From Terebella lapidaria (lineage: Eukaryota; Annelida; Polychaeta; Terebellida; Terebellidae): a stretch of DNA of 64,000 bases. The position numbers and the translations under genes are program-made. How positions within the stretch are numbered: the first letter of the stretch is position 1; each line of letters starts with the position of its first letter. Below are positions 12,568-26,411 of this stretch, one piece after another. The stretch lies in contig OX424555.1 in assembly GCA_949152475.1 (NCBI GenBank), positions 96,567,515 through 96,631,514 of the forward strand, in the 5' to 3' direction. Under the pieces are notes generated by a model. The model was not told the origin of the DNA and did not search any database. It saw only the letters and a program-made list of their open reading frames with translations.

Positions 12568-12779
12568 GTAAATTGAGATGTCCCAGAAAGCTGACAGATA
12601 ACAGAGGTTTGTGTCATGAATCAATTCAAATTAAATCTATGAGATTCCGGCCGGCTGAATGGAAAGTTAATTTTCTGATTCCGACTGTAATCTGAGAGAG
12701 CAGCAAGCACTGAATTAAAGACCTGTGTGCTGTCTCCTTGAGTTGTAACTAAAGAAAAAACTGGGCTGAATGATTTGTT
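12568..12779. other. Short flank remnant between insertions
   Basis: The first 40 bases (ATGTCCCAGAAAGCTGACAG-like) match the segmental copy at 59905-59940. The rest has no match I recognise, and no gene is visible. Confidence 0.5.
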
Positions 12780-14170
12780 AGGTTACCGGACCTATGGTCC
12801 GATAACCTATTGGCATGGCGTTGCGTCCGTCGTCGTCCGTCGTCGTCCACATTTTTATCTTTTTTGTTTATGGGCGAATTTTTCTGAAATTTTGCACAAA
12901 AATACTTAAAAATAATTCAAGAAGGAGGTATTTTTTAGTTTTATTTTTTTCAAAATGGCGGCCGTTTTCGACGAAAAATGCCTGATTTTGGACTTTGGCG
13001 GCCATTTTCTCAAAATCTGTTCAGTAACTTTTTTTCTTTTTGATACATAACACTCCTCATATGTACTTCTATGATGTCTATAAATTTCGTTGCGCTTGAA
13101 TCGCTCGAAGTGGGCCATTTTGGCCCAAACTCGGCCCACATGGGACTTTCCCATGTTAAATTCTCCTGTGCCTCATAATGGGACACATTATGCCTAATAT
13201 CTCACTTAATATTGAGATTAGAGACTGGGAATCAATTGTGGACATATAGGAAATGATATATCCTGAATATTCTCGTGACCTTGAATTTGACCTCTGACCT
13301 CAGTTTCAAGGTCAGAGCACAAAATGGCTTATATCTTGCTTATTATTGACTCTACAGCTTAGGAATCAATTGTGGACATATAGGAAATGATATATGCTGA
13401 ATATTCTGATGACCATGAATTTGACCTTTGACCCCATTTTCAAGGTCATAGGACAAAATGGCTTATATCTCGCTTATTATCGACTCTACATCTTAGGAAT
13501 CAATTGTGGACATATAGGAAATGATATATGCTGATTATTCTGATGACCTTAAATTTGACCTTTGACCCCATTTTCAAGGTCATAGGACAAAATAGCTAAT
13601 ATCTCGCTTGTCATCGACTTTACGGCTTACGAATCAGTTCTGAACATATAGGAAATGATATGTGCAAATTATTGTCGTGACCTTGAATTCGACCTTTGAC
13701 CTCATTTTCAAGGTCACAGGACAAAGTGGCTAATATCTCATTTATTATCGATTTTACAGCTTAGGAATCAATTGTGGACATACAGGAAATGATATATGCT
13801 GAATATTCTCGAGACCTTGAATTTGACCTCTGACCTCATTTTCAAGGTCCAAGTACAAACTGGCTCATATCTTGCTCCTCTATTGACTGTATGGCTTGGG
13901 AATCAATTGTGGACATATAGAAAATGATATACACTGAATATTTTGATGACGTTGAATTTGACCTTTTGCCTTCATTTTCAAGGCCACAGCACAAAATTGC
14001 TAATATCTCTCTGTTTTGAATTTACAGCTTAGCAATCAACTGTGGACATGATATATGCTTAATATTATATATGCTGAATATTCTTTTGACCTTGACTTTA
14101 ACCAGTGACCTGGCTAACATCTAAAATATTAAACATTGTCCGGTAACCTATCTTTGGCCCTTGGCCTAAT
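12780..14170 (+). mobile_element. HINE/Helentron-like element, family 1, copy C
   Basis: Starts AGGTTACCGGACC and ends GTCCGGTAACC followed by an imperfect stem-loop (TTGGCCCTTGGCCTAA) and a T run. It is a shorter member with about six diverged 133-bp units. The 3' end matches that of the outermost end at 42892, so copies A/C/D and copy B represent slightly different subfamilies. Confidence 0.7.
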
Positions 14171-15389
14171 TTTTTTACTTTTTGTCTTTTCTTTAGAATT
14201 GGTGACAATCTGTGAGATGGATTGCTTCCTCTTGAATTGAGCAGTCAGAATCTGATAGAGATTATAAATTAGTGCCATAATCCTTCTTAGTGGAAACTAT
14301 ATTGTTATTGGTTGGGTGTGCAGTATTGTAACATAATAATGGAACTAATGCTTTAAAAAAAAATTATTTGCTTGTAGAAAGCAACCCACCAATAAATTTA
14401 TTGACACAAGTATAACGCCATGTTTTAGAAAACATGGCAGAAAAAAACCCGGCCCTTTTATGTGTACGTGTTTCCCATGGACTCACAAATCTGAATTCAA
14501 CACATTCAATACACAATCAACACATATATATGAATAACTCACAACAATATTTGTACAGTTCATATAAAAAGTCACACAATCAGTCACATCAAAGTAAATG
14601 AAACAGGAAATTGTGTACACCCTCAGCCAACCTATCTCCCCCAAGTCCACTTAGATGTACGGTATCCTCGCCAGATCGCCAGTGCCAGTCTTTGGACCTA
14701 GCCGTCGGCAGCTCTGTTAAAAACATCCTACTAAATTCCTGCTCCATAAGTCGCCCAAGAATCTGGAAACTATCTTCTAGTTTAAAATCTCACATTCCCA
14801 ATATGCCCCAAAACATCACCATAGGTTTAAATATTCACGTAGAGGCGGCAGGATTTGATGAATAGGCCTAAAGTGTATGTGTACAGCCGTATTACAATGG
14901 ATAGATGTCTAACCTTCACATTAGGCCCCTAGGCATATGTACAAAATTCCATAGCAGGGCTCATATAAAACTGGAATAAAGGTTATACCTATTGCCGGGT
15001 TTTTAAGTACCCGTGGTCGAAAGCACGGATTTGTCACGGCTTCGTTATAGCGGTCTTGGCTATTAAAGGCGATCGCGCTTGTGAAGCAACAAAATTTCTC
15101 ATGCTTCAGTTTTATTATGCTACACGCTTGATCGCCCCACGAAAAATGACCTAACAGGCCTAATGCGACTGTAATAATTCGAAAAGATAATTTTAAACTA
15201 TTCTCTGAAATGCTTACACCTAGTGTATCACTGTCTGTCGCTGCAATACAACATATTCTTAGTGATTACTTGTTGGCGTAGTTATATAACGCAGTGATTA
15301 TATCTGGGGCGGTTCAAATATGAGAAGTTCCAAAATAACCGGCAGGAGAATCAGTAATTGCACTTGCGAATACCAGCTGAAAACTCATT
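14171..15389. other. Unassigned intergenic sequence, inserted relative to gene-3 copy
   Basis: No gene is recognised. A 22-bp palindrome lies at 14417-14438 (GCCATGTTTT-AG-AAAACATGGC). The AAAAACCCGGC at about 14444 and its inverted form near 14994-15004 could mark ends of a small element, but no target duplication was found. The whole stretch is absent from the matching place at about 59940-59970. Confidence 0.4.
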
Positions 15390-17636
15390 AAGGCATTTCG
15401 GCAGAAATGCCTTTATGGTTTTAGCAGAATTTTTTTTTTTTTTTTCTTCTTCTTTCGCCACTTTTGGTTTCCGGACGATAACTTTAGATTGCCTTGACGG
15501 ATCCTTGTCAAATTTTCACCGCAAGTCAGAAATGATATGTGGAAGAACCCTATTCTTTTTGAGCCGGATCCGAGGTCCGTGAGGTCCTTGAGGATGAAAT
15601 CAAGGCTAATTTTAAGACTTGGTTTCCGGACGATAACTGGAAAAATATTTATGCAATAGTTGCAGAACTCTGCATGGAGGTTCATATGCCACCAGGGAAG
15701 AACCCTATTGATTTTGGGATCGATCCGTCAAACGACCTTTGACCTAGAGGTCAAAATAATTTTTTGCTGATTCATCCTTGAGGCTTTCTGCATATCTCGG
15801 AAACCGTGCGTCGTAGAGCGAAACGGACGTTATTTTCGGATTCATCGCCCTAGACAAACATTTCTAAGGGGAATTCGGGATCCGGCTCCGAGGTCCGTGA
15901 GGTCCGTGAGGATGAAATTGAGGCTGATCTTGAAACTTGGTTTCCGGACGATAACTCGAAAAATATACAGGCAATAGTTGCAGAATTTTGCACGGAGGTT
16001 TATATATCACCAGGGAAGAACCCTATTGATTTTGGGATCGATACCTCAAACGACCTTTGACTTAGAGGTCGAAATAATTTTTTGCTGAGTCATCCTTGAG
16101 GCATCCTGCATATCTCCGAAACGGTGCGTCGTAAAGCGAAACGGACGTTATTTTCGGACTCGTCGCCCTAGACAAACATGTCTAAGGGGTATTATGGATG
16201 AACTTTGACCTTGATCCGAAATTTTTTTGCCGACTCGGCATTTTTCGTTTTCGTCGATATCTCGGAAACGGTGCGTCGTAGAGCGAAACGGACGTTATTT
16301 TCGGACTCGTCGCACTAGACAAACATGTCTAAGGGGTATTATGGATGAACTTTGACCTTGACCCGAAATTTTTTGCCGAGTCGTCATTTTTCGTTTTCGT
16401 CGATATCTCGGAAATGGTGCATCGTAGAGCGAAACGGACGTTATTTTCGGACTCGTCGCCCTAGACAAACATGTCTAAGGGGTATTATGGATGAACTTTG
16501 ACCTTGACCCGAAATTTTTTTGCCGAGTCAGCATTTTTCGTTTTCGTCAATATCTCGGAAACGGTGCGTCGTAGAGCGAAACGGACGTTATTTTCGGACT
16601 CGTCGCCCTAGACAAACATGTCTAAAGGGTATTATGGATGTCGGCATTTTTCGTTTTCATCAATATCTCGGAAACGGTGCGTCGTAGAGCGAAACGGACG
16701 TTATTTTCGGACTCGTCGCACTAGACAAACATGTCTAAGGGGTATTATGGATGAACTTTGACCTTGACCCGAAATTTTTTCGCCGAGTCGGCATTTTCGT
16801 TTTCATGGATATCTCGGAAACGGTGAGTTGTAGAGCGAAACGGACGTTATTTTCAGACTCGTCGCCCTAGACAAACATCTCTAATGGGTATTATTGATGA
16901 ACTTTGACCTTGACCCGAAATTTTTTTGCCGAGTCGGCATATTTCGGTTTCGTCGATATCTGGGAAACGGTGCCTCGTAGAGCGAAACGGACGTTATTTT
17001 CGGACTCGTCGCCCTAGACAAACATGTCTAAAGGGTATTATAAATGAACTTCGACTTTGACCCGAATTTTTTTGCCGAGTCAGGATTTTTCATTTTCGTC
17101 GATATCTCGGAAACGGTGCGTCGTAGAGCGAAACGGACCGTATTTTCGGACTCGTCGCCCTAGACAAACATGTGTAAGGGTATTATTGATGAATTTTGAC
17201 CTTGACCTGAAATTTTTTTGCCGAGTCGGCATTTTTCGTTTTCGTCGATATCTTGGAAACGATGCGTCGTAGAGCGAAACGGACGTTATTTTCGGACTCG
17301 TCGCCCCAGACAAACATGTCTGAGGGGTATTATTGATGAACTTTGACCTTGACTCGAAATTTTTTTGCCGAGACGGCATTTTTCGTTTTCGTCGATATCT
17401 TGGAAATGGTGCCTCGTAGATCGAAACGGACGTTATTTTCGGACTTGTCGCCATGGACAAACATGTCTAATGGGTATTATAGATGAACTTTGACCTTGAC
17501 CTTAAATTTTTTTGCCGAGTCGGCATTTTTCATTTTTTGTCCATATCTAGGAAACGATGTGTCGTAGAGCCCATGGCAAACATGTTTTAAATATTAAGAA
17601 TTAGTCCTAACACCGAAATGCCTCCAAGGCATCTTT
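15390..17636 (+). mobile_element. HINE/Helentron-like element, family 3
   Basis: The left end AAGGCATTTCGG forms a hairpin with AAATGCCTT. The right end has CCGAAATGCCT (17613-17623), the inverted complement of the left end, overlapping a stem-loop ATGCC-TCCAA-GGCAT. Between them are a T tract and about a dozen tandem units of about 146 bp containing TTTGACCTTGACCCGAA and CGGTGCGTCGTAGAGCGAAA. This repeats the architecture of families 1 and 2 with unrelated sequence. No coding capacity: small open frames across the array simply reflect unit periodicity. Confidence 0.65.
15700..17600. repeat. About 146-bp tandem array in family-3 element
   Basis: The phrase AAACGGACGTTATTTTCGGA recurs roughly every 146 bp from 15820 to 17440. 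One unit, near 16640, is shortened. Units differ by scattered substitutions. Confidence 0.85.
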
Positions 17637-18231
17637 AGGCCTTGACGTCTAGTTTGAAACAGCACTTCTCATTGTCATTCAAATTCTTATTTTTAGTATA
17701 GTGATATTAGCAGTGTTTTTAAACCAGTTTAGCGGAATTTATCGGCTTTTATTGCAAATTCGCGAAACCAACACCAATGTATGCTGAATCTAAGAGAGTC
17801 GTCCGAGAGAGTCGGAAGACAGGAGATACATAGGGTGAGGTCAACGACAATCACATATACCCGGCCCTGAGGGGCCGGGAATGATGCACATCGGTAATAC
17901 CAACTTTGGAAATATACTTTTCAATAATTTCTAAGTTCCTTCTCAGATAAAATATATTGACCTCTCCAGTCCAACAGCTAGTCTGCGCAATAGCGTTCAT
18001 GGGCAGCATTAAGATAACATAAACCCGTGTGTACTGCATGAAATCCTCTCACTGAAGTTTATCTTTCAATTATACTGACAATTATGTTTCCATGTGCGTA
18101 TTGTACAATGCATGGCTGTTAACACTGTCCAATTGTCTTCTTGCCATTTTGTTAAAGAAAATTCCACAAATTTCCGAACTCAGAAGATGAGTGCACAACA
18201 AGAAATATCTCGACCTTCCAGAACAGAAATC
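17637..18231. other. Flank resuming segmental copy; terminal palindrome
   Basis: A strong palindrome CCCGGCCC-TGAG-GGGCCGGG ends at about 17880, exactly where similarity to the gene-3 copy (59968 onward) resumes, so it may be the 3' stem-loop of another inserted element. From 17881 to about 18110 the sequence is collinear with 59968-60215. No gene is visible. Confidence 0.5.
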
Positions 18232-19745
18232 AGTCACCAACTCTGGACAATGTCCTCTGTTCACTCTACTGAGCTTGTGACAGTGATTTCTGATGTCTCA
18301 ATTCTACAAACCTCCTTTTGGGCACCAGGCTGTATTGTGTAAGGTTGTCACTGGACAATGTCCTCTGTTCACTCTACTGAGCTTGTGACAGTGATTTCTG
18401 ATGTCTCAATTCTACAAACCTCCTTTTGGGCACTAGGCCGTATTGTGTAAGGTTGTCACTGGACAATGTCCTCTGTACACTCTACTGAGCTTGTGACAGT
18501 GATTTCTGATGTCTCAATTCTACAAACCTCCTTTTGGGCCCCAGGCTGTATTGTGTAAGGTTGTCACTGGACAATGTCCTTTGTTCACTCTACTGAGCTT
18601 GTGCCAGTGATTTCTGATGTCTCAATTCTACAAACCTCCTTTTGGGCCCCAGGCTGTATTGTGTAAGGTTGTTACTGGACAATGTCCTCTGTACACTCTA
18701 CTGAGCTTGTGACAGTGATTTCTGGTGTCTGAATTCTTCAAACCTCCTTTTGGGCCCCAGGCTGTATTGTGTAAGGTTGTCACTGGACAATGTCCTCTGT
18801 TCACTCTACTGAGCTTGTGACAGTGATTTCTGATGTCTCAATTCTACAAACCTCCTTTTGGGCACCAGGCCGTATTGTGTAAGGTTGTCACTGGGCAATG
18901 TCCTCTGTACACTCTACTGAGCTTGTGGCAGTGATTTCTGATGTCTCAATTCTACAAACCTCCTTTTGGGCACCAGGCTTTATTGTGTAAGGTTGTCACT
19001 GGACAATGACCTCTGTTCACTCTACTGAGCTTGTGATTTCTGATGTCTCAATTCTACAAACCTTTTGGACACCAGGCTTTATTGTGTAAAGTTGTCACTG
19101 GACAATGTCCTCTGTACACTCTACTGAGCTTGTGGCAGTGATTTCTGATGTCTCAATTCTACAAACCTCCTTTTGGCCACCAGGCTGTATTGTGTAAGGT
19201 CACTGGACAATGTCCTCTGTACACTCTACTGAGCTTGTGGCAGTGATTTCTGATGTCTCAATTCTACAAACCTCCTTTTGGCCACCAGGCTGTATTGTGT
19301 AAGGTTGTCACTGGACAATGTCCTCTATACACTCTACTGAGCTTGTGGCAGTGATTTCTGATGTCTCAATTCTACAAACCTCCTTTTGGGCACCAGGCTG
19401 TATTGTGTAAGGTTGTCACTGGACAATGTCTTCTGTTCACTCTACTGAGCTTGTGACAGTGATTTCTGATGTCTCAATTCTACAAACCTCCTTTTGGGCA
19501 CCAGGCTGTATTGTCTAAGGTTGTTTCTGGACAATGTCCTCTGTACACTCTACTGAGCTTGTGACAGTGACTTCTGATGTCTCAATTCTACAAACCACCT
19601 TTTGGTCACCAGGCCGTATTGTGTAAGGTTGTCACTGGACAATGTCCTCTGTACACTCTACTGAGCTTGTGATTTCTGATGTCTCAATTCTACAAACCTC
19701 CTTTTGGGCACCAGGCTGTATTGTGTAAGGTTGTCACTGGGCAGG
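18232..19745. repeat. 108-bp satellite array 1, about 14 units
   Basis: GGACAATGTCC recurs at 108-bp steps (18245, 18353, 18461 and so on). The unit reads TTGTGTAAGGTTGTCACTGG... to ...GGGCACCAGGCTGTA. A few units are shortened. 108 is a multiple of three, so one frame gives a 36-residue repeat, but each unit has an in-frame TAA and coding is ruled out for that frame. Confidence 0.95.
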
Positions 19746-22700
19746 GACAGAAGATACAAGTGACAAGCAAGGGTGATTTTGTGTTTTGTCTGATTGAGAG
19801 TTTGAAGATGAAGACTGGACGTCTTGTGAGAAAAAATACAAGATATATCATCATTATCAATAATATCAATTATCTATTCAGTTGTGGTATCTGACCTCTA
19901 AAATACGAGGTATTTTGCTGATAGTCGTTAGCAACTCTGACCTTGTTGTTTTATACTCTGCAATGACCTATGTGTAACAGAAATCTGCAGAGAAGTATCC
20001 TGTGCCCCATTTGGTACATTAGCAAAGTCCATTTTAGATGGCCACATGCATTCTGGGTAATGCCGCGACTAGTCTGTCATTCTGACAACATAACAATCAC
20101 GACATGAAGCATGTTATGGAGACCAGAGTCCCGACGAATGACGGGAAACATTCAGATTGGGTCACTGCTTCAGACTAAAAGTCATGACCTCAAGGACATC
20201 AGCCAAGTTATGGTCATTGTATCGTTCAGTATGCGATGACCTCTGGAGCAGAAACAGATTGGGCAAGATCGGGCGCTGGTTCTTGAATTGTCCAAGTGTT
20301 AACCTCATCATTCAACAGAAATTGCGATACACATTTTCGAATGATTGGTCAGGATTGTCTGGCAGGGATGAAAAAAGAGGATGTTATCAAATAACAGATC
20401 AGTAAAGATAGCCCATCGAATTTCAGTTGGATGAAAATCAATCCCAGTATATATTAGGCTCACATCTGTTATGACATATCTGTAGATTTGTAAGACAGCA
20501 CAACTTCTTGGAGAGTAAAATTCTATCTTGGTTCTTCTGAGCAAAGATCAGTAGAAACCTGAGGCTGATTTTATCACTTGATGTCTTTCCTTTGGTTCAC
20601 CACAGTGGAGATAATATCAAATATACAAAATTGAAAAGGAAATAATAATAATATGAATTCATGTTTGTCAAAGAATTAGCTATAACTTCTCCATTTCTAT
20701 CTATTCCCTGAGCCTTGTCCTCTACCCTGTGTAACACAACTCTCCCCATCAGTCCAGCAGTGAGTTATTCAGACTATGACACCCCGACCCATCAAACTTG
20801 ACGTCTGCTACAAAAGATAAAGTGCCCCCTGGTGAGGAGTCTGGGCACCAGAGTGCGGGACGTGTGACACTCTCACATCTCACTGATGTCACTGATCTCA
20901 TGACTCTCACAGAAGTTCTCAGACAGAGTTTGTTTTCGAGGGACTTACTCTCAAACCCCAGGTCAGATATCTACAGGATACTCTCAAAGACAATCAACTC
21001 TCTGTGGCCGGCTCTGAGCCAAGTCAATAAAACTGTCAATAAACAGATCTTCTTTCTTTGAAAGATCAGAGATGAACTTACTGAAATATTTCCCAGTCAG
21101 TAGCATACAGGATCGATATTTACACGTTATCAGCAACATTGCATATAAAGAGCAGTTTTCCCAATATTTTGTTTGAACCGTGTTAAATCCTTAGCAGTAC
21201 CAATTTGAACTACATTCAATATATATCCTATGCCAAGTTGCGAGGAACATTTATCCTTGAACCAACAAGACAAGGATTCCTCAAACAGATGAAATTACAA
21301 GAGCAATATAATTGTTGTGATTGTGAATTTGTGGGTTGTTCCTTGTGCTTAGAATTCCTTCTGGTCATATTGCCATCAATACTAAATTCTCATTGTGCAG
21401 TAAGCAATTAACCCAGAACATCCCACTACATCAGATTACAAACTTTATGCTGATTACTCGGGCTGATTTTGGTCCTGAAGCCTCGATGTCGCTTTTACTG
21501 TGTTTGTTGGACCCTCGTGTGTTATAGCATCTTGGTCATAGCACTTCTGCAATCTGAGATTCCCTCTGTATGTATGTCTGAAAGCTTCCCCTCCCCCAAG
21601 TCATGAAACCACATTAGGAAAGTGATAAAGAGCAATAAACATCAAGGAATAGCTTCCGTAGGGTGGAGAAACTCCTGTTATAGCATCTGTCTGGGATGTG
21701 TTGTTGTTGACACTGGTTCAAAGTCAGAGACTTGTGCAAGATGTCAGGAAATCTGGCAACAAGTTTGAGAGGGATTAAAATTGTTGAAAATGTGAACATT
21801 GGTGAAAGATATACTTTTATAGCAAGTGGTTAACTTGTTGAATACCAAAAGTATTCCACAGAAAAAGAACCTTTATATTTCTTATTGTTTCAACTGATAT
21901 CTGTTACTGACTTATGTGCAACAGTCAGACTGACCTATAGGTACAGACCGAAGGACATCTGATGAAAAAGACTCAAGGTGTGAGATGGTGTTTAGTATTC
22001 AGACAACATTCATGAATTCTATGATCACACAGACACCATTGATAGCTCACACACTGGCTCTAGATTGGGCCTTTCATCTGCTCAGTGCTGCTAATTAACT
22101 GTTGGGGTTTGGTCAACAACTGGGGGAGAATCCAGATACAATAGACTGAGGTGTGACAAAAACTAGGCAGCTAAAGTTGGAGAAGTGAATCCTGCGAGGG
22201 TCTCAGTTCAGTTATCATGTCTGTTATCAAGTTAAGGATTGATTGCATGTGATCGTCATGAACCTGGCAGTGACCAGCTGTCCATTCACTTATAATGTAA
22301 ATATAAAGGTAACAAATTCATGAATTTACACACTTCCAACCAACGTGAAACTTTGCCTTTCTGATTGTTAGCCATCAAGGATTACTAACCGAGACTCTGT
22401 TTCTTACTAAGCAATGTTAAATTTGTTAAATTCATCGTTTTCATATGTCATTTTCCGACCTATTTCTCAGTCTACGATATACACTCACAACAATGTGAGC
22501 GAAAGGATTATGCTGTGCAGCAAATAGCTAGTGAGACCAGTAAAACTCACAGGTGATATGCACTCGGGTGCACCGAGGTGTTTGGGATTATGAATGTTCA
22601 GCTCATTGTATTCATCTCACAGAAAGTATAGCCCTAGATATTCTCATTATTTTGACGACAACAAGGAATAAATATATGCAACAGTCAGTGCTTGTCAAGC

Positions 22701-24657
22701 AGAACACTCGAATCTTCGTTTTGGTGAAACGTATAAAATGATTTATCTAATCATCAAATTGCACAGCTTTCGTGATATCATTTATGGAACCATGTCTCGG
22801 TTCATCATCCATGCGTATTTGTGTGTGTCTAGCCAAGTTTTAGGTCGGGGGATTGTATTGTTTTGGTGATTTTGTTACCTTTACTTTCACATTATAAGTC
22901 AATGGAAAAGTGCCTCAGTGCAGTCACCGGTAAATTACGTGCAATCACACCTTAATTGTCCTCAACACTCTCCTGGGACAAACTCAGGTTTGCTGGTGAT
23001 TGCTGGGAAGTAGACATCGGGATTGGATAAAACAGTTGACATAAAGTCATTTTCTGGGACCAAATTCCCTGGTGGTCTTAAGAGTACAATATCATGTTGT
23101 GATATGTCTCTGAAAGTCATTGTATCTAATCTTTGGTATCAACAAGAACCTTTCCAGCAGAAGGCAATAACAGTTACTTCTGACTTTAATATGTGAAAAA
23201 TCTCTTCTGTTGTGTGGGCCACAATTTTAGAAGATTACCAAGGATCATAGTGTTGATTCTGAGTATTTTACGTTGGCGACTTCTGGCCGCTGGTAGCACA
23301 GACTCCTCCAAGTCCTCACCAGAGGGCGCTTCATCATCTCTTGACATGTGTCAAGTTTGATGGATTCCAGAAAGTACCTGAACAATAATTGCACAATTCA
23401 ATTCCATCCATCACAGTATTTTGCTGAAAACTTTCTAGAAACATTCATCATCCAACAATTCACTGATATGAGCATGATGAGTATTATGTTGAAAAAAAAT
23501 TTAGAAAGGGATTCTGGCCCAAGTGATCGTTTGTTCATCCATAGACACTAATGTTTATTGCTGGAGAGAAATGATGATGAAATTGTTTATTATCTGGAGC
23601 TGTCATTAGCCACTAGCAATATTGCCTGCTGCTCTAAATACATAGAAGTCAGTTGATGTTTTACTCTGTCACTGACAATATGGTGAAATGTGCACAATCC
23701 GTTCTTTGTTGTCACAGAGAGATGTGTATTCAAGGTGATTACGCCAGAGTGAGCTATAGTGACCACAAAAGGGATATATCGGGTATACACCATGAAGTAG
23801 AACCATTGTATTCAGTTGGGAATGTAACTTTCAACAAAGGATGAAATGAAATGATTTCTGCCTCAGTTCTGATAAATTCTGAGAAAGACTGGGGTCATAA
23901 TGGAGTTGAACATCGGTTGAGTGTCCTTACATCTGGAGCGAGCATCGTCCAATCAGTCAGCAGCCCTGGAGCACTGAGCACATTTCTGATATGCTCAGGT
24001 TCCTCGTTGTCCAAAATACGACATCGTCTAACAAATGTGCCGAGATCGTTTTCCAATCTCTCTGGTTTTAGAGGCCTTGAATTTCAGCAGATTCTCACTT
24101 AACTTTTCGGTGTCTTCGATGTTCTTTGTTTCCTTCTGGGGCTGTGAGTAGGAATCAGCAAGTCATCCGGAGTTTGATCAAGACGTTCCGATTGTACGTC
24201 TGCCTGTGACACTGGACAGGCAGCTGAAAATACACTAACAATTAATATTTTGAGAGAAACTTTCAGTATTGCATGGCCATGATAGTTATGTTCATTTGTA
24301 GCATTCATGTTTCCTTGCAGAAATGTATTTACTCATGTTTCTCCTACATATTATTGTGAAGTCACTTGTTCTAAATTTGCAAATTTATAAGCATCTTTAC
24401 TTCTGTTTCAGGTATGTGGCTGAGCAGTTTTCTGAGTGTTTGAGTTTGTCTGAGTCTGTGAGATGTTGACTACAGAGGTCACCAAGTGCAACACGAGTCT
24501 AAGGTATCGTCTTTTACATGTTCACTGGCATTTTCTTACTGTCACAAAAGGCAGAGACCTCACCATTTATCATTTGGGAAATACAATAATAGCTCCGAGG
24601 AAAGGGATTGAATCCCCTTGAGCCTCGCACTCATGACCTTGTGATACTGGGCACATA
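19746..24657. other. Block B, first part (copy 1): non-coding duplicated DNA plus 3-kb extra
   Basis: About 20390-20970 matches 44725-45305, and about 23990-24657 matches 45320-45640 plus 46310-46636. Bases of about 20972-23988 have no counterpart in copy 2: either inserted here or deleted there. I looked for coding signals and saw only short frames with no conserved protein. 19746-20389 has nothing recognisable apart from its array-derived start. Confidence 0.6.
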
Positions 24658-24661
24658 TTAA
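24658..24661. repeat. TTAA target-site duplication, left
   Basis: TTAA immediately precedes the piggyBac left end CCCTTTAAGGACTGAC. The right copy is at 29532-29535. The unoccupied paralogue at about 46633 reads GTAAC. Confidence 0.9.
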
Positions 24662-24829
24662 CCCTTTAAGGACTGACTTTTTTTCACACACAGCTTCCTG
24701 GGTCTGTGTTAATTTCAATGCAAACTCCTGGAGCCTGGGTTTATTTTGGGAATTGGGACCTATACAGACATAGTATTTTCAGCAATCACTATTAAAAAAC
24801 TATATGGTGCAATACCTACATAACCCATA

Positions 24830-26100
24830 TGATATATGATCACAAGCCCTTTGGCAACCCAACCCGGGTGGTCGCTACCCCCCATTGTCACCCTGGTTGC
24901 CATGGTAACCAAGAAAATAGTTAAATAATGCTCAAATAAGCAAAAAAATGGATGTGATCCACATACAAATTAGTGTTTGATAGTAGATTTCATAATTTAT
25001 TCACAAACTAATAGAAATATCCATAATAATTAAATTCCTGACCTACCAGAAGGTTTGGGGTGAAGAAAGTAAAGAAATCAAGGCAAATTCAGAGCAGCAG
25101 CGCCAATCAAAATCAGACAAAAAATGAAGGAAAATGAGGGTTTTTTTAAAAGCTATGTGATTCATATTGAATGTATTAGCTTTAGTAGTATACTTCAATA
25201 AGCCCAGTAATATGTGATCACAAGCCATGAGGCTACCTCACCATGGGTGTCCCAGATGTACACCCTCATTCTGGTTGCCATGGTAACAGACAAAATGGTT
25301 AACAACACTAAAATATATAAATTTTTGTCTGCTTTTCAAATGGAATTTGGTTATTTGATGACATAATCTATTTCATTTACTAGATGGTAAAAATAACTGA
25401 CAAACAATATATAAATCAGCAATTGAGGAGGTTGGTAGTGATTTCCAAAGAAATTTTGAAGAAATAATGTTAAAAAATGACAAATCTTCATGGGCCAATT
25501 CTATCTTACTGGAGCGAGTAAATTTGGATTTTGACATTCTATTCTCTGTGTGCTCTATTCACCAGTTTTTGTAAGTACATTACAGAAAACTTTTGATGTT
25601 TAATCACAAGCCACCATTTTCACCAGAACAGGTTTATAACAACGTCCCATGAATACTCTTGTTGCCATGGTAACCAAATAAATTGGTAAATACTAGTATC
25701 ATTAAAATGGATAATATATTGGTCTTATATTAATCATGTTCACAGATTTTCCTGGTTGAACCATGAATCACATGATCATTTCAGATATCAAACCAACAGT
25801 TCAAATAAGCTGTACATAATATGTAACTTATGACATGCTTCATTGGGCTGAAAATTGATTTTGAGATAAAGTAAATGACAATACGAAGGACAGTAACCCA
25901 CCCTCAAAACCTCGTCAAATCTAGTAAGTTTTGTTTCTGAAAATTACTGCTAACCATAATATCGTTCTCACTAGCTGTTCTACACATACAACATATACAT
26001 GATATACAAAAGCCACAGCATCAGGCTAGTGATCCAGATGTACAAACTCCCAGTCAGATGACAGTTACCATGGTAACAATGGAAGGTATGTCCATATTGT
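24830..26100. repeat. Four diverged 380-400-bp repeats with X-box palindromes in piggyBac left region
   Basis: GTTGCCATGGTAAC occurs at 24896, 25274 and 25661, and GTTACCATGGTAAC at 26064 (steps 378, 387, 403). Each is preceded 40-70 bp upstream by an ATCACAAGCC-like phrase or its remnant, showing that the palindromes sit in old tandem units. The palindrome fits the RFX X-box consensus GTNRCC-N-RGYAAC. Confidence 0.7.
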
Positions 26101-26411
26101 ATTGTATATATCCCATATTGTGTCAGTTGTTGAAAAAAGCACCGTTGTTTGTGATCAATATATTTACTATCTCATGCAGTTGAATGAACACAGATGAATT
26201 ATAATAACATGTAGAGATGTATAAGACTGTCAGATATTTGTAAATTGTAGCATACTACTGTTGGGTATTCAGAATCCAATGTGTCAACATCATCTACTTG
26301 TAAAGGAAAAACTCATTTACATACCGTAATACATATTGCATGATTACGTAAAAACATTTTGCATACAATAAGTAATCATTGCCAGTAACAAACAACACAA
26401 CAACATATCAA

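Noticed and set aside
15413-17460. Several 60-126-codon frames over the family-3 array
   Set aside because: They follow the unit period and repeat the same residues; there is no recognised protein.
18232-19745. 36-residue peptide repeat read from the 108-bp array (SSVHSTELV...)
   Set aside because: Every unit has a TAA in this frame, so no long repeat protein can be made.
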